A stretch of 64,000 nucleotides of DNA, taken from Myxococcales bacterium (GTDB taxonomy: Bacteria > Myxococcota_A > Polyangia > Haliangiales > Haliangiaceae). Made by a program: the position numbers and the translations under genes. The stretch is from positions 192,001-256,000 of the forward strand of contig JADJUF010000007.1 of the NCBI GenBank assembly GCA_016717005.1. Reading direction: 5' to 3'. Below, in pieces: positions 39,886 to 50,400 of this stretch. How positions within the stretch are numbered: the stretch's first letter is position 1; each line of letters starts with the position of its first letter. The notes under the pieces are model-generated. The model was not told the origin of the DNA and made no database searches. It saw nothing but the letters and a program-made list of their open reading frames with translations.

Positions 39886-40752
39886 TCAGCGGCAGGGCCG
39901 CTCGACCCGCGCGCGCGCGCTCGAGGCGGGCCACCGCCGCACGAACGCGGCCCGCTGCGCGGCCGCGTCGGCGTGCCGGCCGGCGGCGCACGACGCGTCG
40001 ATGGCGAGCGCCGCGGCCTCCTCCGCGAGCTGGCCGTGGGCGAACTCGCGCTGGTACCTCGCCAGCGCCGCCAGCGCGTCGACCGCCGCCCCGCCCCGCA
40101 GCGCGGCGCGCGCGATCCGCAGCAGCTCGAGCTCGCGGGCGAGCGGGTCGAGCTCGGTCGTCGGCTCGGCGGCCGGCTCGGTGGCGGGCGCGACGACCGG
40201 GGCGACGACCGTGGGCGCTGGCGCGGCCGGCCGGGGGGACGGCGCGGGCGCCCGCGGCGGGTCGAGCTCGATGTCGGCGTCATCGACCTCACCCGTCGTC
40301 GGCGTCGGCGAGGACGCCGGCGCATGCGCAGCGACCGCCGGGGGGCGATCCGGCGGAGGCGCCGGCTCAGGCGCGGGCGCCGCCGCTGCGTGGGTCGCCG
40401 GGGCCGGCGGGCTGGCGGTGAGCCGGGGTACCACGACCACCGCGGCGGTGGTCGCGGCCACGAGGCCGAGGCCGATCACCGCCAGCTTGCCGGCGGCGAG
40501 CCCCGTCGCGGTCGCGGTCGCGGTCATCGCGCCGGCGGCGCCCGCGGTGATCGGCACCGTCGCGGCCACGCTCGCGGGCGCAGCCGTCGCGGTCGCCGCC
40601 TGGGCCGCCGCAGCCGCCGTCGCCACGGTCGCGCCCGCGGTGGTCGCGATCATCAGCCGCGCGCGCCCGCGCGCCAGGCGCTCGTCGGTCGGATCGAGCG
40701 CGCCCCGCGCCTCGGCGAGCAGGGCCCGGGCGTGCGGCGAGAGCTCGCTCAT
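39886..40752 (-). CDS. Membrane-anchored anti-sigma-like partner of the ECF sigma factor
   Basis: A 288-residue protein with a short cytoplasmic N-terminus, a membrane segment (about 90-112), a long Pro/Ala linker and a C-terminal helical domain. Its start overlaps the sigma gene stop (ATGA). No ZAS zinc motif is present, so the anti-sigma role is inferred from position only. A very similar layout (sigma, Ala-rich TM protein with TPR-like end) is common in myxobacteria. Confidence 0.7.
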   Translation of the reverse strand: MSELSPHARALLAEARGALDPTDERLARGRARLMIATTAGATVATAAAAAQAATATAAPASVAATVPITAGAAGAMTATATATGLAAGKLAVIGLGLVAATTAAVVVVPRLTASPPAPATHAAAAPAPEPAPPPDRPPAVAAHAPASSPTPTTGEVDDADIELDPPRAPAPSPRPAAPAPTVVAPVVAPATEPAAEPTTELDPLARELELLRIARAALRGGAAVDALAALARYQREFAHGQLAEEAAALAIDASCAAGRHADAAAQRAAFVRRWPASSARARVERPCR

Positions 40753-41339
40753 GGCGTCACCTCCCGCACGCCGACCGCGGCCAGCCGCGCCAGCGCTTGC
40801 TCGAACCGGGCCCGCGCCAGGCGCAGGCGCGAGTACACCGTGTTGAGCGGCACGCCGATCAGCTCGGCCACCGTCGGGGCGCTGAGCTGCTCCAGCTCCA
40901 TCAGCGCGAACACCTCGCGCTTGTCAGGGTCCATCGCGTCGAGGATCTCCATCACGATGCGCGCGGCCTGCCGCCGCGCCAGGGACTGATCGGGCGCCGG
41001 CCCGCGGTCGGCCAGCTCGGGCAGGATCGCCATCGGCCCGGTGCCCAGGGGGCGCTTGCGGCGGTGGTCGGCGGCGACCCGCCGGGCGATGCCGTAGAGC
41101 CAGGTGGTCACCGCCGAGCGGCCCTCGAAGTCGGCCAGGCGTCGGTGCACCACCAGGAACACGTCCTGGACCGCGTCGTCGAGGCTGGCGTCGGGCACGC
41201 CCAGCGCCCGCAGCGACCGGAACACCATCGCCGCGTGCTGGTCGTACAGGCCGGCGACCGTCAGCCCGCTCACAGGCTCCGCGGGCGCGGGGTCGAGCCG
41301 GGTGGCGGGCATCATCTCGGCGTGGGTGGCGGGCGTCAT
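40749..41339 (-). CDS. ECF-type RNA polymerase sigma factor
   Basis: A 196-residue group 4 sigma factor. Sigma-2 region: LYDQHAAMVFRSLRALG and LDDAVQDVFLVVHRRL, with TWLYGIARRVAADHRR. Sigma-4 helix-turn-helix: LEQLSAPTVAELIGVPLNTVYSRLRLAR. The first Met is used; Met9 is possible. It is coupled to the overlapping membrane partner. A TACGTT lies 16 bases upstream. Confidence 0.93.
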   Translation of the reverse strand: MTPATHAEMMPATRLDPAPAEPVSGLTVAGLYDQHAAMVFRSLRALGVPDASLDDAVQDVFLVVHRRLADFEGRSAVTTWLYGIARRVAADHRRKRPLGTGPMAILPELADRGPAPDQSLARRQAARIVMEILDAMDPDKREVFALMELEQLSAPTVAELIGVPLNTVYSRLRLARARFEQALARLAAVGVREVTP

Positions 41340-41386
41340 CGGCGTCCGTCATGGAAACGTACACCGCCGGACGCCCCGGCGACCGA

Positions 41387-42280
41387 TCATTCCAGGATGC
41401 CCTCGACGCCGAGGCCCAGCCGCAGGGCCACGGGCGACGAGCGCGTCAGGTCGTTCGCGCCGAAGTGCGGCCGATCGATCCCGATCACGGCCTCGACCGA
41501 CGCCGACACCGCCAGGTGCCCCCCGAACGGCCGGGTCCAGCGCACCAGCGCCGACAGCGCGCTGAAGCGTTGCTCGACCAGCCCGGCCCCGTCGAACGTG
41601 CCCGCCAGCGCGCCGCCGCACACCCAGACCTCCCAGACCCCGCCGCAGCCGCGCACGTCCAGCTCGTGCAGGTCGGTGTCGCTGCCGGCGTCGCCGCCGG
41701 TCCACCCGGCCCGCCACAGCGCGCCGCCGACCTCGACCCGGGCCCGGGCGTAGGACACCCCGAGCGAGCCGCCGAGGCCGAGCCGGAACTCCGGCAGCGT
41801 GCCGGCGTCGGACCAGCCGTCGAGGCGCAGGTGGCCCCGCAGGATCGCCGGCCGCGGCGTCGGCACCACCGGGAGGCCTCGCCCCAGCGTCGGGGCAGAC
41901 GGCCGTGGCGGGGGCGGTCCTGGCGCGGGCGGCGCGCCCTCGTCCTCGACCGCCGCGGCCAGCACGAACGCCACCGCCTCGACCACGGCCGCGCAGTCGG
42001 CGCCGCGCACGTCGCGGCTGGCGCGCCCGCGGGCGGTGACGATGTCGAGGTGCGCGCGCACGTCGCGCTCGAGCGGCGCGCGGACGACCTCGACGGTCGC
42101 GGCCACGTGATCGGCGGGGACCAGCGGCCGCCCCAGCTGCGCGGCGATGCGCGCAGCCAGCGCCTCGGCCGAGCCGCAGCCGACCTCGGCCCGCCACACC
42201 AGCGCGGCCCCGTCGTCGGCGCGGGCCCCCGACGCGGTCAGCGCCAGGGCGGCGAGCACGACCAGCGCGCGCGGGACCAT
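41387..42280 (-). CDS. Exported protein with outer-membrane barrel-like C-terminus
   Basis: A 297-residue protein with a signal peptide (cleavage near ARA-DD, about 22). A periplasmic domain with paired Cys (about 30-115) is followed by a Pro-rich linker. The second half has alternating Gly/aromatic strands (LRLDGWSD, LGVSYARARVEVGG) typical of a barrel. It sits directly upstream of the ECF sigma gene with TATCGT 8 bases before the ATG. Possibly a target or sensor of that sigma system. Confidence 0.75.
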   Translation of the reverse strand: MVPRALVVLAALALTASGARADDGAALVWRAEVGCGSAEALAARIAAQLGRPLVPADHVAATVEVVRAPLERDVRAHLDIVTARGRASRDVRGADCAAVVEAVAFVLAAAVEDEGAPPAPGPPPPRPSAPTLGRGLPVVPTPRPAILRGHLRLDGWSDAGTLPEFRLGLGGSLGVSYARARVEVGGALWRAGWTGGDAGSDTDLHELDVRGCGGVWEVWVCGGALAGTFDGAGLVEQRFSALSALVRWTRPFGGHLAVSASVEAVIGIDRPHFGANDLTRSSPVALRLGLGVEGILE

Positions 42281-42288
42281 CGGTGACG

Positions 42289-42294
42289 ACGATA
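42289..42294 (-). promoter_or_regulatory. TANNNT -10-like element of the barrel/ECF gene group
   Basis: TATCGT on the minus strand, 8 bases before the ATG; no Shine-Dalgarno. Confidence 0.4.
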
Positions 42295-42343
42295 CCGCGG
42301 CGGCGCCACCGCCGTCAGGTCCGCGCGCCGGCCGCGATCGGCG

Positions 42344-42973
42344 TCACGGTCGCGCCAGCACGACGACCGCGCCGAAGTGCGCGATGGCCGCGGCGATCGT
42401 CAGCGCGTGGAACACCTCGTGGTAGCCGAACGTGCGCGGCCACGGATCGGGCCAGCCGGCGGCGTAGATGGCGGCGCCGACGGTGTAGAGCGCGCCGCCG
42501 GCGAGGATCACCGCCAGCACCGGCACGCCGGTCGCGTGGACCACGGCCGGCAGCGCGACGATCATCACCCAGCCCAGGACCACGTACAGAGACGCCACGA
42601 CCCAGCGCGGCGCCGACGGCCAGGCCAGCGCGCGGGCCACGCCGAGCGCGGCGCCGCCCCAGACCGCCGCGAGCAGCGCGTGCCCCGGCCACGGCGGCAG
42701 CGCCAGCGCGCACAGCGGCGTGTAGCTGCCGGCGATGAACACGAAGATCGCCGCGTGATCGGCGCGCTGCCACCAGCGCCGGGCGCGCGCGCTCCAGCTG
42801 CCGCGATGGTACGCGGCGCTGGTGCCGAGCATCAGCGCCAGGCTGGCGGCGTAGACGACGAGCGACCACTGCCAGCCCGAGCTCACGACCAGCGCGATGC
42901 CGGCCGCACCGGCGACGAAGAACGCGATCTGGTGGAGCACCCCGCGCAGGCGCGGCGCATCGATCTCGGGCAT
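42344..42973 (-). CDS. Hemolysin III/PAQR-family membrane protein
   Basis: A 209-residue protein with seven membrane helices. Family motifs are SAAYHRG, RADHAAIFVFIAGSYTP and the C-terminal GYHEVFHALT, whose Ser/His/Asp residues form a zinc site in PAQR proteins and suggest amide-hydrolase-like chemistry. The Met at 42973 is preferred over one 13 residues upstream because family sequence starts near it. Its place between mreC and mreD is atypical. Confidence 0.88.
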   Translation of the reverse strand: MPEIDAPRLRGVLHQIAFFVAGAAGIALVVSSGWQWSLVVYAASLALMLGTSAAYHRGSWSARARRWWQRADHAAIFVFIAGSYTPLCALALPPWPGHALLAAVWGGAALGVARALAWPSAPRWVVASLYVVLGWVMIVALPAVVHATGVPVLAVILAGGALYTVGAAIYAAGWPDPWPRTFGYHEVFHALTIAAAIAHFGAVVVLARP

Positions 42974-43072
42974 GCCCTGATCATGGGTCCGCCCGCCCTG
43001 CCGCGCCGCCACGGTCGCGCCACGTCGCCCCCGTCGCGGTCACGATCGGGTCACGGGCGGCGGGGGCGTACG

Positions 43073-43135
43073 CGTCATGGCGTCATGGCGTCGCGGCGTC
43101 GCGGCGTCGCGGCGTCGCGGCGTGGCGGCGTGGCG
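43073..43135. repeat. 8-bp tandem repeat directly after mreC
   Basis: Eight head-to-tail units of CGTCATGG, CGTCGCGG and CGTGGCGG, ending at the base before the mreC stop codon (minus strand). An extended frame through it gives Arg/His/Ala repeats and is not protein-like. It may be a slippage-prone spacer. Confidence 0.85.
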
Positions 43136-44066
43136 TCACAGCGGCCGCACGCCGAACGCCGGCTCGCTGCGCTTGTCCTTGCCCGCGGTCGGGTCCGGCG
43201 GCGGCGGCGGCGCCAGCAGCACCAGCACCGTGCGCAGCCGCGAGAACGACACCGCCGGCGTCACCTCGACCTCCTGGAACACCGAGTAGTCCTTGGTCGA
43301 GACCTTGGCGACGCGCCCGACCAGGATGCCGGCCGGGAAGTCGCTGCCGTCGAGCGAGTGCGAGCCCGAGGTGTAGATCTCGTCGCCGACCTTGAGCATT
43401 GACCACGTCATCGGGCGAGCTGCCGCGATCGAGCCAGTCGATCTTGCACGCGTAGCGATCGCTGGCGCCGACGCCGTGGAGCTGGCCCAGGCCGCCGGTG
43501 CGCTTGACGACGATCGGCACGCCCATCCGGGTGTCGGTCAAGAGGAGCACGTCGGCGTGGCGGCCGTAGACCGTGAGGATCTTGCCGGCCAGGCCCTCGG
43601 ACGTGATCACCGGCATGCCGGGCTCGACCTCGCCCTCGCCCCGGTCGATCCGCAGCCGCACCACCCGGAACGCCGGCGACAGCGCGGTCGCGACCACGCG
43701 CGCGCCGATCGTGTCGGCCGGGATCTGCTTGCGCAGGAGCGCCAGCTCCTCGAGCGCCTCCAGATCGAACGCCTTGCGGGTCATCGTCGACAGCTCGCGC
43801 CGCAGCCGCTCGTTCTCGGCCCGGAGCTCGCGGTTCTCGTCCTCGACGCCGACCAGCGCCACGTAGCCGTGCCAGACCGAGCCGATCCGCCGCACCATCC
43901 ACGCGACCCCCGACTGCAGCGGCGCCGACACCCGCAGCACCGCCTGATCGACCGCGCCGAGCTCGCTCGGGCGCCGCAGGCTGGCGCGCAGCACCAGCGC
44001 CGGGATCAGCAGGAACAGCGCAGCGAGGCCCCAGTCGATCAGGCGCCGGCGCAGGGTCTGGGCCAC
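43136..44066 (-). CDS. mreC: Rod shape-determining protein MreC, apparent 1-base frameshift
   Basis: A periplasmic scaffold of the elongasome. One membrane helix (about 10-28) and a coiled coil (EDENRELRAENERLRREL) precede the two beta domains with VPIVVKRTGGLGQLHG. The frame breaks at 43399-43400. Deleting one T there gives SPDDVVMLKVGDEIYTSG and continues to a normal Pro-rich MreC end at 43136. About 310 residues when repaired. As mreC is usually essential alongside mreB, an error in the sequence is the likeliest explanation. mreB ends 12 bases upstream. Confidence 0.88.
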
Positions 44067-44078
44067 GGATCCCCAGGC

Positions 44079-45113
<1,035 letters not shown>

Positions 45114-45524
45114 CGGGACCTAGTGCGCGCGCGTCGGCGGTTGAGCGCCGGGGGCTCCGGCGGGCAGCACATGCAACGCGTAAGCAGTCGGTGACATTCC
45201 GTTATTTCGTTCGCGATTGCGTCGAGTTGGCGGCGGTTCCCGGGGCGGCGAAGCGGCGGAGCAGTACCACGGGCCCGCGGCGATGCGCAAGCATCGACGG
45301 ACCTGGTGACGCGCTACGCCAGCACCGGCGCGCAGATAGGTAGCGGTGCGCACGAACACTACGTCGGGCGACCCGCAGGCGATCCACGGGCGACCACCGG
45401 CGCCCCACCGGCGCCCCACCGGCGGCGGCGCACGACCGGCGGGCGACCGGCGCCTTCGCGACCGGGCGCGTGGCGTTCCCAGGCGAATGTGGCTAGACTG
45501 CGCCGCCTTCCAGGGGACCGTCAC
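45114..45524. other. Divergent intergenic region between mreB and the PpiD-like gene
   Basis: About 410 bases without a gene. A lower-GC island around 45198-45225 (TTCCGTTATTTCG) is a plausible place for the mreB promoter. Near 45394-45430 there is a direct repeat of ACCGGCGCCCC. TAGACT at 45494-45499 may be the -10 box of the PpiD-like gene. None is certain. Confidence 0.4.
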
Positions 45525-47336
45525 ATGTTCGATAATCTACGCAAGTCGGGCTCGTCGTTGATCGTGTGGGTGCTGTTCGGCATCCTGATCGCCGGGTTCG
45601 TGATCAGCTTCGGACCGCAGTCCGTGGGCTCCAGCCAGGGCTGTCAGTCGGGTGGCCGGGTGACCGTGCTGAACCTCGGCTCGACCACGGTGGACGACAC
45701 CGGGTGGCGCTTCGCCTACGGCCTGGCCCGGGGCAGCGAGGTCGAGCGCGGCCGCGAGATCGCGGCGCTGTCGCAGCTGGTGCGGCGCGAGCTGCTGGCG
45801 GCCGAGGCCGAGCGCCGGGGCCTGCGGGTCTCCGACAAGCTCATCGACCACGTGATCACCGAGGGCGAGCTGCACTACGGCGGCCGCGTGATCCCGGCCA
45901 AGGGCGCCTTCTACGACGAGGAGGGCAAGGGCGTCTTCAACTACAACCAGTTCAAGCGGTTCGTGTTCCAGCGCATGAACATGTCGGTCGCGGGCTACAA
46001 GCGCCAGCAGGCCCGCGAGATCCTCGCCTCGACGATGGACCGCATCCTGCGCGGCTCGGTCGCCGTGTCGATCGAGGAGGCCCGCGCCCGCTACGTCGCC
46101 GAGAACACCACGGTCGCGTTCGACGCGGTCCGGTTCGATCCGGCCACGTACCGCGACGCGCTGCACGTGACCGACGCCGATCTCGATCGCTACCTGGCGG
46201 CCCACGAGGCCGAGGTCAAGGCCACGTACGTCGAGGCGTCGTGGAAGGACAAGCACCAGGTGCGCGTGCGCCGGGTCTACCTGAGCAAGGTCGGCGCGCC
46301 GCCGCCGCCGCCCGCGGGCGCGCCGACGACGCCCGCGGCCGATCCGGCCCAGGCCAAGCTCGAGGCCGCGCGCGCCGAGATCGTCGCCGGCAAGAAGACC
46401 TTCGCCGCGGTGGCGAGCGCGCTCGACGCCGATCCGACCATGCGCGGCAAGAGCGGCGACTGGGGCTGGTACGACGAGGGCGCGATGACCCTGCCCGACC
46501 CGGCGCTCAACGACGCGGTCAAGGGCCTCACCGAGCCGGGCGCGGTCTCGAAGGTGATCGCCACCGGCGACGGCTTCTACCTGCTGACGGTGAGCGAGCG
46601 GCGCAGCGGCGACCTCGCGTACGAGCAGGTCAAGCGCGACCTCGCCGACAAGGTGGCGCGGCCGGCGTGGGGCCTCGAGGCGGCCAAGCGCGCCGCGCTG
46701 CTCGCGCTCGAGATGGCGCGCACCACCAACCAGGGCCTCAAGGATCTGTTCCCGGGCGAGCAGACCGGCGCCGGCGAGTGGTCGAGCTCGTACGACATCC
46801 CGACCGCCTGGATGCAGGCCGGCTCGGGCTCCGGCGACGCGCCGGCCGCCCCGACCGCCGCCCCGGTCCCGACCGCCGCGCCGGTGGCCGCGACGACCGA
46901 CGTGCTGCCGACGCTCGGCGAGCTCCGGCCCCGGGTCGACAGCTTCCCGGCCCTGGCGCGGTTCGGCAACCGCACGATGCTCGGCGAGTCGGGCGAGCTG
47001 ACCAAGGCGCTCTACGAGGATCTGACCGCGGGCGCGCTCGGCCCGAAGGTCTACGAGGTCAAGACCGGCGCCGCCGGCGCCCCGCCGATCTTCGTGATCG
47101 TCCAGGTCACGTCGAAGACCCTGGCCGACATCGCCGCGTTCGAGAAGGACGCGCCCAGGTACGTCGCCGAGCTGGCCGCGGTGCGCGGCGACGCGTACGT
47201 CACCGGCTGGCTGCGGGGCCGCTGCCGCGAGATGGTGGCCAAGAACGAGGTGCGGCCGCGGCGCGATCTGCTGACCGCGTCCGACGAGGCCGGCAACGTG
47301 CACGTCGTGCCCTGGGATCCCTGCGCCAGCCTGTAG
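45525..47336 (+). CDS. PpiD/SurA-like peptidyl-prolyl isomerase chaperone
   Basis: A 603-residue envelope protein. A single N-terminal membrane helix (about 11-30) anchors it as in PpiD, followed by a SurA_N-like helical chaperone region (about 50-200). A parvulin-like domain (about 240-360) has KTFAAVASALDADPTMRGKSGDWGWY. A long C-terminal helical region follows. It probably assists outer-membrane and secreted protein folding. AGGGGA before the ATG is a fair ribosome site. Confidence 0.85.
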   Translation: MFDNLRKSGSSLIVWVLFGILIAGFVISFGPQSVGSSQGCQSGGRVTVLNLGSTTVDDTGWRFAYGLARGSEVERGREIAALSQLVRRELLAAEAERRGLRVSDKLIDHVITEGELHYGGRVIPAKGAFYDEEGKGVFNYNQFKRFVFQRMNMSVAGYKRQQAREILASTMDRILRGSVAVSIEEARARYVAENTTVAFDAVRFDPATYRDALHVTDADLDRYLAAHEAEVKATYVEASWKDKHQVRVRRVYLSKVGAPPPPPAGAPTTPAADPAQAKLEAARAEIVAGKKTFAAVASALDADPTMRGKSGDWGWYDEGAMTLPDPALNDAVKGLTEPGAVSKVIATGDGFYLLTVSERRSGDLAYEQVKRDLADKVARPAWGLEAAKRAALLALEMARTTNQGLKDLFPGEQTGAGEWSSSYDIPTAWMQAGSGSGDAPAAPTAAPVPTAAPVAATTDVLPTLGELRPRVDSFPALARFGNRTMLGESGELTKALYEDLTAGALGPKVYEVKTGAAGAPPIFVIVQVTSKTLADIAAFEKDAPRYVAELAAVRGDAYVTGWLRGRCREMVAKNEVRPRRDLLTASDEAGNVHVVPWDPCASL

Positions 47337-47396
47337 CTGGAAGCCGCGCCGTGCGGTAGCGGCGCCGCCGCGGTGACCGCGATCGGGTAGATGCGG

Positions 47397-47402
47397 TAGC
47401 CT
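47397..47402 (+). promoter_or_regulatory. TANNNT -10-like element of the giant TPR gene
   Basis: TAGCCT, 9 bases before the GTG. A GTGACC at 47373-47378, 18 bases further upstream, is a weak -35 match. Confidence 0.4.
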
Positions 47403-47411
47403 GACGGCGAC

Positions 47412-50400
47412 GTGACTGTGTCGCTCAGCCCGATGCCCGACGTGCCCCGCGGGCAGATCGAGCTCGTGCCGGCGCCGGGCCAGCACCTGGCGATCGGCCC
47501 GCTGGCGATCGACCGCCTCGCGCTGGCGGCGCCGAGCGAGGGCGCCGGCGATCTGGAGCTGGCGCGCTGGCAGCGCCGGCGCACCCAGCTGGCCGCGGTG
47601 TCGGCGCGGGTCGACGCCGCCGCGCTCGAGGCCGCGCTGGCGACCCGGCGCGAGGCGCTGGCCGGCGCCGGCATCACCGACGTCGCGATCCACTTCACCG
47701 ACGACACGATCGCGGCCACCGCCCGGGTCGCCGACGGCCTGGCCTCGGCCGAGGTCAGCTTCCACGCCGCGCTGGTGCCGCGCGGGCGGGTCGTGCGCGT
47801 CGTCGTCGGGGGCCTCCGGGTCCACGGCCACCTGCCGACGCCGGCGCCGCTGATCGTGCAGCGCCTGCTCGAGGCCGCGTGCGGCGGCGGCGAGGGCGTG
47901 CGCGTGGTCGGGCTGCTCGAGCTCGAGGTCGACGTCGCCACCGTGACGACGTGGCAGCTCCTGCCCCCGGCCGGGTGGCGGCTGCCGTCGCTCGAGCTGG
48001 TCAGGCTGACGGGCCTGACGATCCGGCCCGACGCGATCCGGCTCGAGCTCGCGACCAGCGGCGACGAGCCGCCGCCCTCGCCCCAGGGCCTGGCGTGGGC
48101 GGTCGCGCACGCGGCCATGACCGCCGCCGACGAGCTCTCGCGCAAGGGCCTGCTCGACGACGCGATGCGCGGGTACCGCGCGCTCCTGGCCGCCGCCGGC
48201 CCCGATCAGCCGGCGCTGCTCGAGCGGATCCTGGCGATCACGTCGGCCCGGCCGACCTGGTTCGTCGACGGGCGCGAGCTCGCGCGGCAGGCGCTGGCGC
48301 GCTGGCCGGAGTTCGTGCCGGCGCTGGCGGCGCTGGCCAGCATCGCCCTGGCCGAGGGCGACACCCGCGAGGCCGCGAGCCGGCTGGCGGCGGTCGCGCA
48401 GCTCGCGCCGCGCCAGGGCGATCGCGCCGGCGGCATCCTGGCGGCGCTGGCGGCCGCGCGGCTGTACCGCGTGATCGACCCGACCGCGGCGACGCCGCTG
48501 TACCAGCGCGCGCTGGCGCTGCGGCCCGAGCTGCGCGAGGCCGAGGACGCGCTGATCGGGCGCCTCGCCGACGAGCGCCGCTGGCGCGAGCTGGTCGCGG
48601 TGCTCGACGGCCGCGGCGCGCGCGCCGACGGACGGGCCCGGGCCGAGGCCTGGGCCGAGGCCGCGCGGATCGCCTGCGACGAGCTCGGCGACCTCGACGG
48701 CGCGCGCGCGCTGGTGGCGCGCGCGCTCGAGGCCGCGCCGATCGCGGCCGTGCAGCTCGCGGTCGGCCGGGTCGCCGCGGCCAGCGGCGACGCGCGCGCG
48801 GCCCAGGCGGCGTTCCAGGCCGCGGCCGCCGCCGCGGTCGCCGCCGGCGAGCGCCCGATCCAGCAGGCCGCGCTGATCGCCCGGGCCCGGCTGCTCGACG
48901 CCGGCGGCGACGCCGACGCCGCCGCCGCCGCCTGGGACGAGGCGATCGCCAAGGGCGAGCGCGGGCCCGAGCTGCTGGCCGCCGCCGCCGCCGCCGCCGC
49001 GCGCGCCGACCGCCACGCCGACGCGGTCGCCTACGGCCGGGCGCTGCTGGCGGCGCGCCCCGACGACGCCGCCGCCGAGCTGGCGCTGGGGCACAGCCTG
49101 CTCGCGGTCGGCGCCCTCGCCGACGGTGAGGCGGCGCTGGGCCGGGCGTGCCAGGGACCGGCGCCGATCGCCGCCGAGGCCCGCGCGCTCCTGGCCGAGC
49201 ATCGCCGCGACCACGATCCGGTCGGCGCGGCGGCGCTCTACGACGAGGCGGTCGCCGCGCTGCTCCAGGTCGACCTGCGGGCCCGCGCCGCCGAGCTGGT
49301 GCTGGCGCGCGCGGCGCTGGTGCCCGCGGCCGCGCGTCAGGCCGAGCTCGAGCGCGCGGTCGAGCTGGCCGGCACCGACGCCCCGACCGTCACCCGCGCC
49401 GCGGCCCGGGCGCTCCTGGCCGAGGCGCCGACCCTGGCCGAGTCGAGCCGCTGGATCGCCGCGCTGCTGGCGACGGCGCAGTCCGCGGGCGAGCGGGCCG
49501 GCCTCCTCGGTGAGCGCGCCCGCCGCGCGCTGGCCGAGCCGGGCGCCGATCTCGCCGCGGCCGCCACCGACGCCGCGGCCGCCGCGCAGCTCGCGGCCGG
49601 GGGGCCCGCGGCCGCCGAGTACCTCGGCGTCGCGGTCGCCATCGAGCGCGCCCGCGGCGACGCCCGCGGGCTGGCCCACGCGCTCGACGCGCTGGTCGCG
49701 GCCCGCGGCGCCAGCGCGACCACCGCGCTGCTGGTCGACGCGGCCGAGGCCCACCTCGCCGCCGACGCCGGCGGCCGCGCGCTGACCCTGGCGCAGGCCG
49801 CGGCGGCCCGGGCCGCGGTGGCCGGCGACCGCGCGCTCGCCGACGGCGACGATCTGGCCGAGCGGGCCGTGCGCGCGCTGGGCGAGGCGGCGTGGCGCCA
49901 GCGCAGCTTCCCGGACGTGGCCCGGGCCTACGCCGCGCTGCTGGTCGCGCCGACGGCCGCGCTCGACGACGACGCCCGCGCCTGCGCCGAGTTCCGCCTC
50001 GCGACCGCGCTCGAGCGCGGCGGCGACGCGGCGACCGCGATCTCGCTGCTCGAGCGCGCCGCGCCGCGCCTGCCCGGCGACGCCCGCGGTCAGGCCTACC
50101 GGCTGCTCGCGGATCTGCACGAGCGCCGCGGCGAGCTGACCGCGGCCGCGGCCGCGCTCGAGGCCTACGCCGAGGCCACCGATGCCCAGGCCAGCACGTC
50201 GGCCCGCGCCGACGCGCTCTACCGCGCCGGCGAGCTGTTCCGGCGTCGGCCCGGCCACAGCGCCGACGCGGTCCGCTGCCTCGAGGCGGCCCTGCGCCTG
50301 GCCGACGACCACCTGCCCGCGCTCGACGCGCTCGAGCTGATCGAGCGCGACCTCGGCGACCTCGAGCGCGTCGCGACGATCCTCGGCCGCAAGATCGCCG

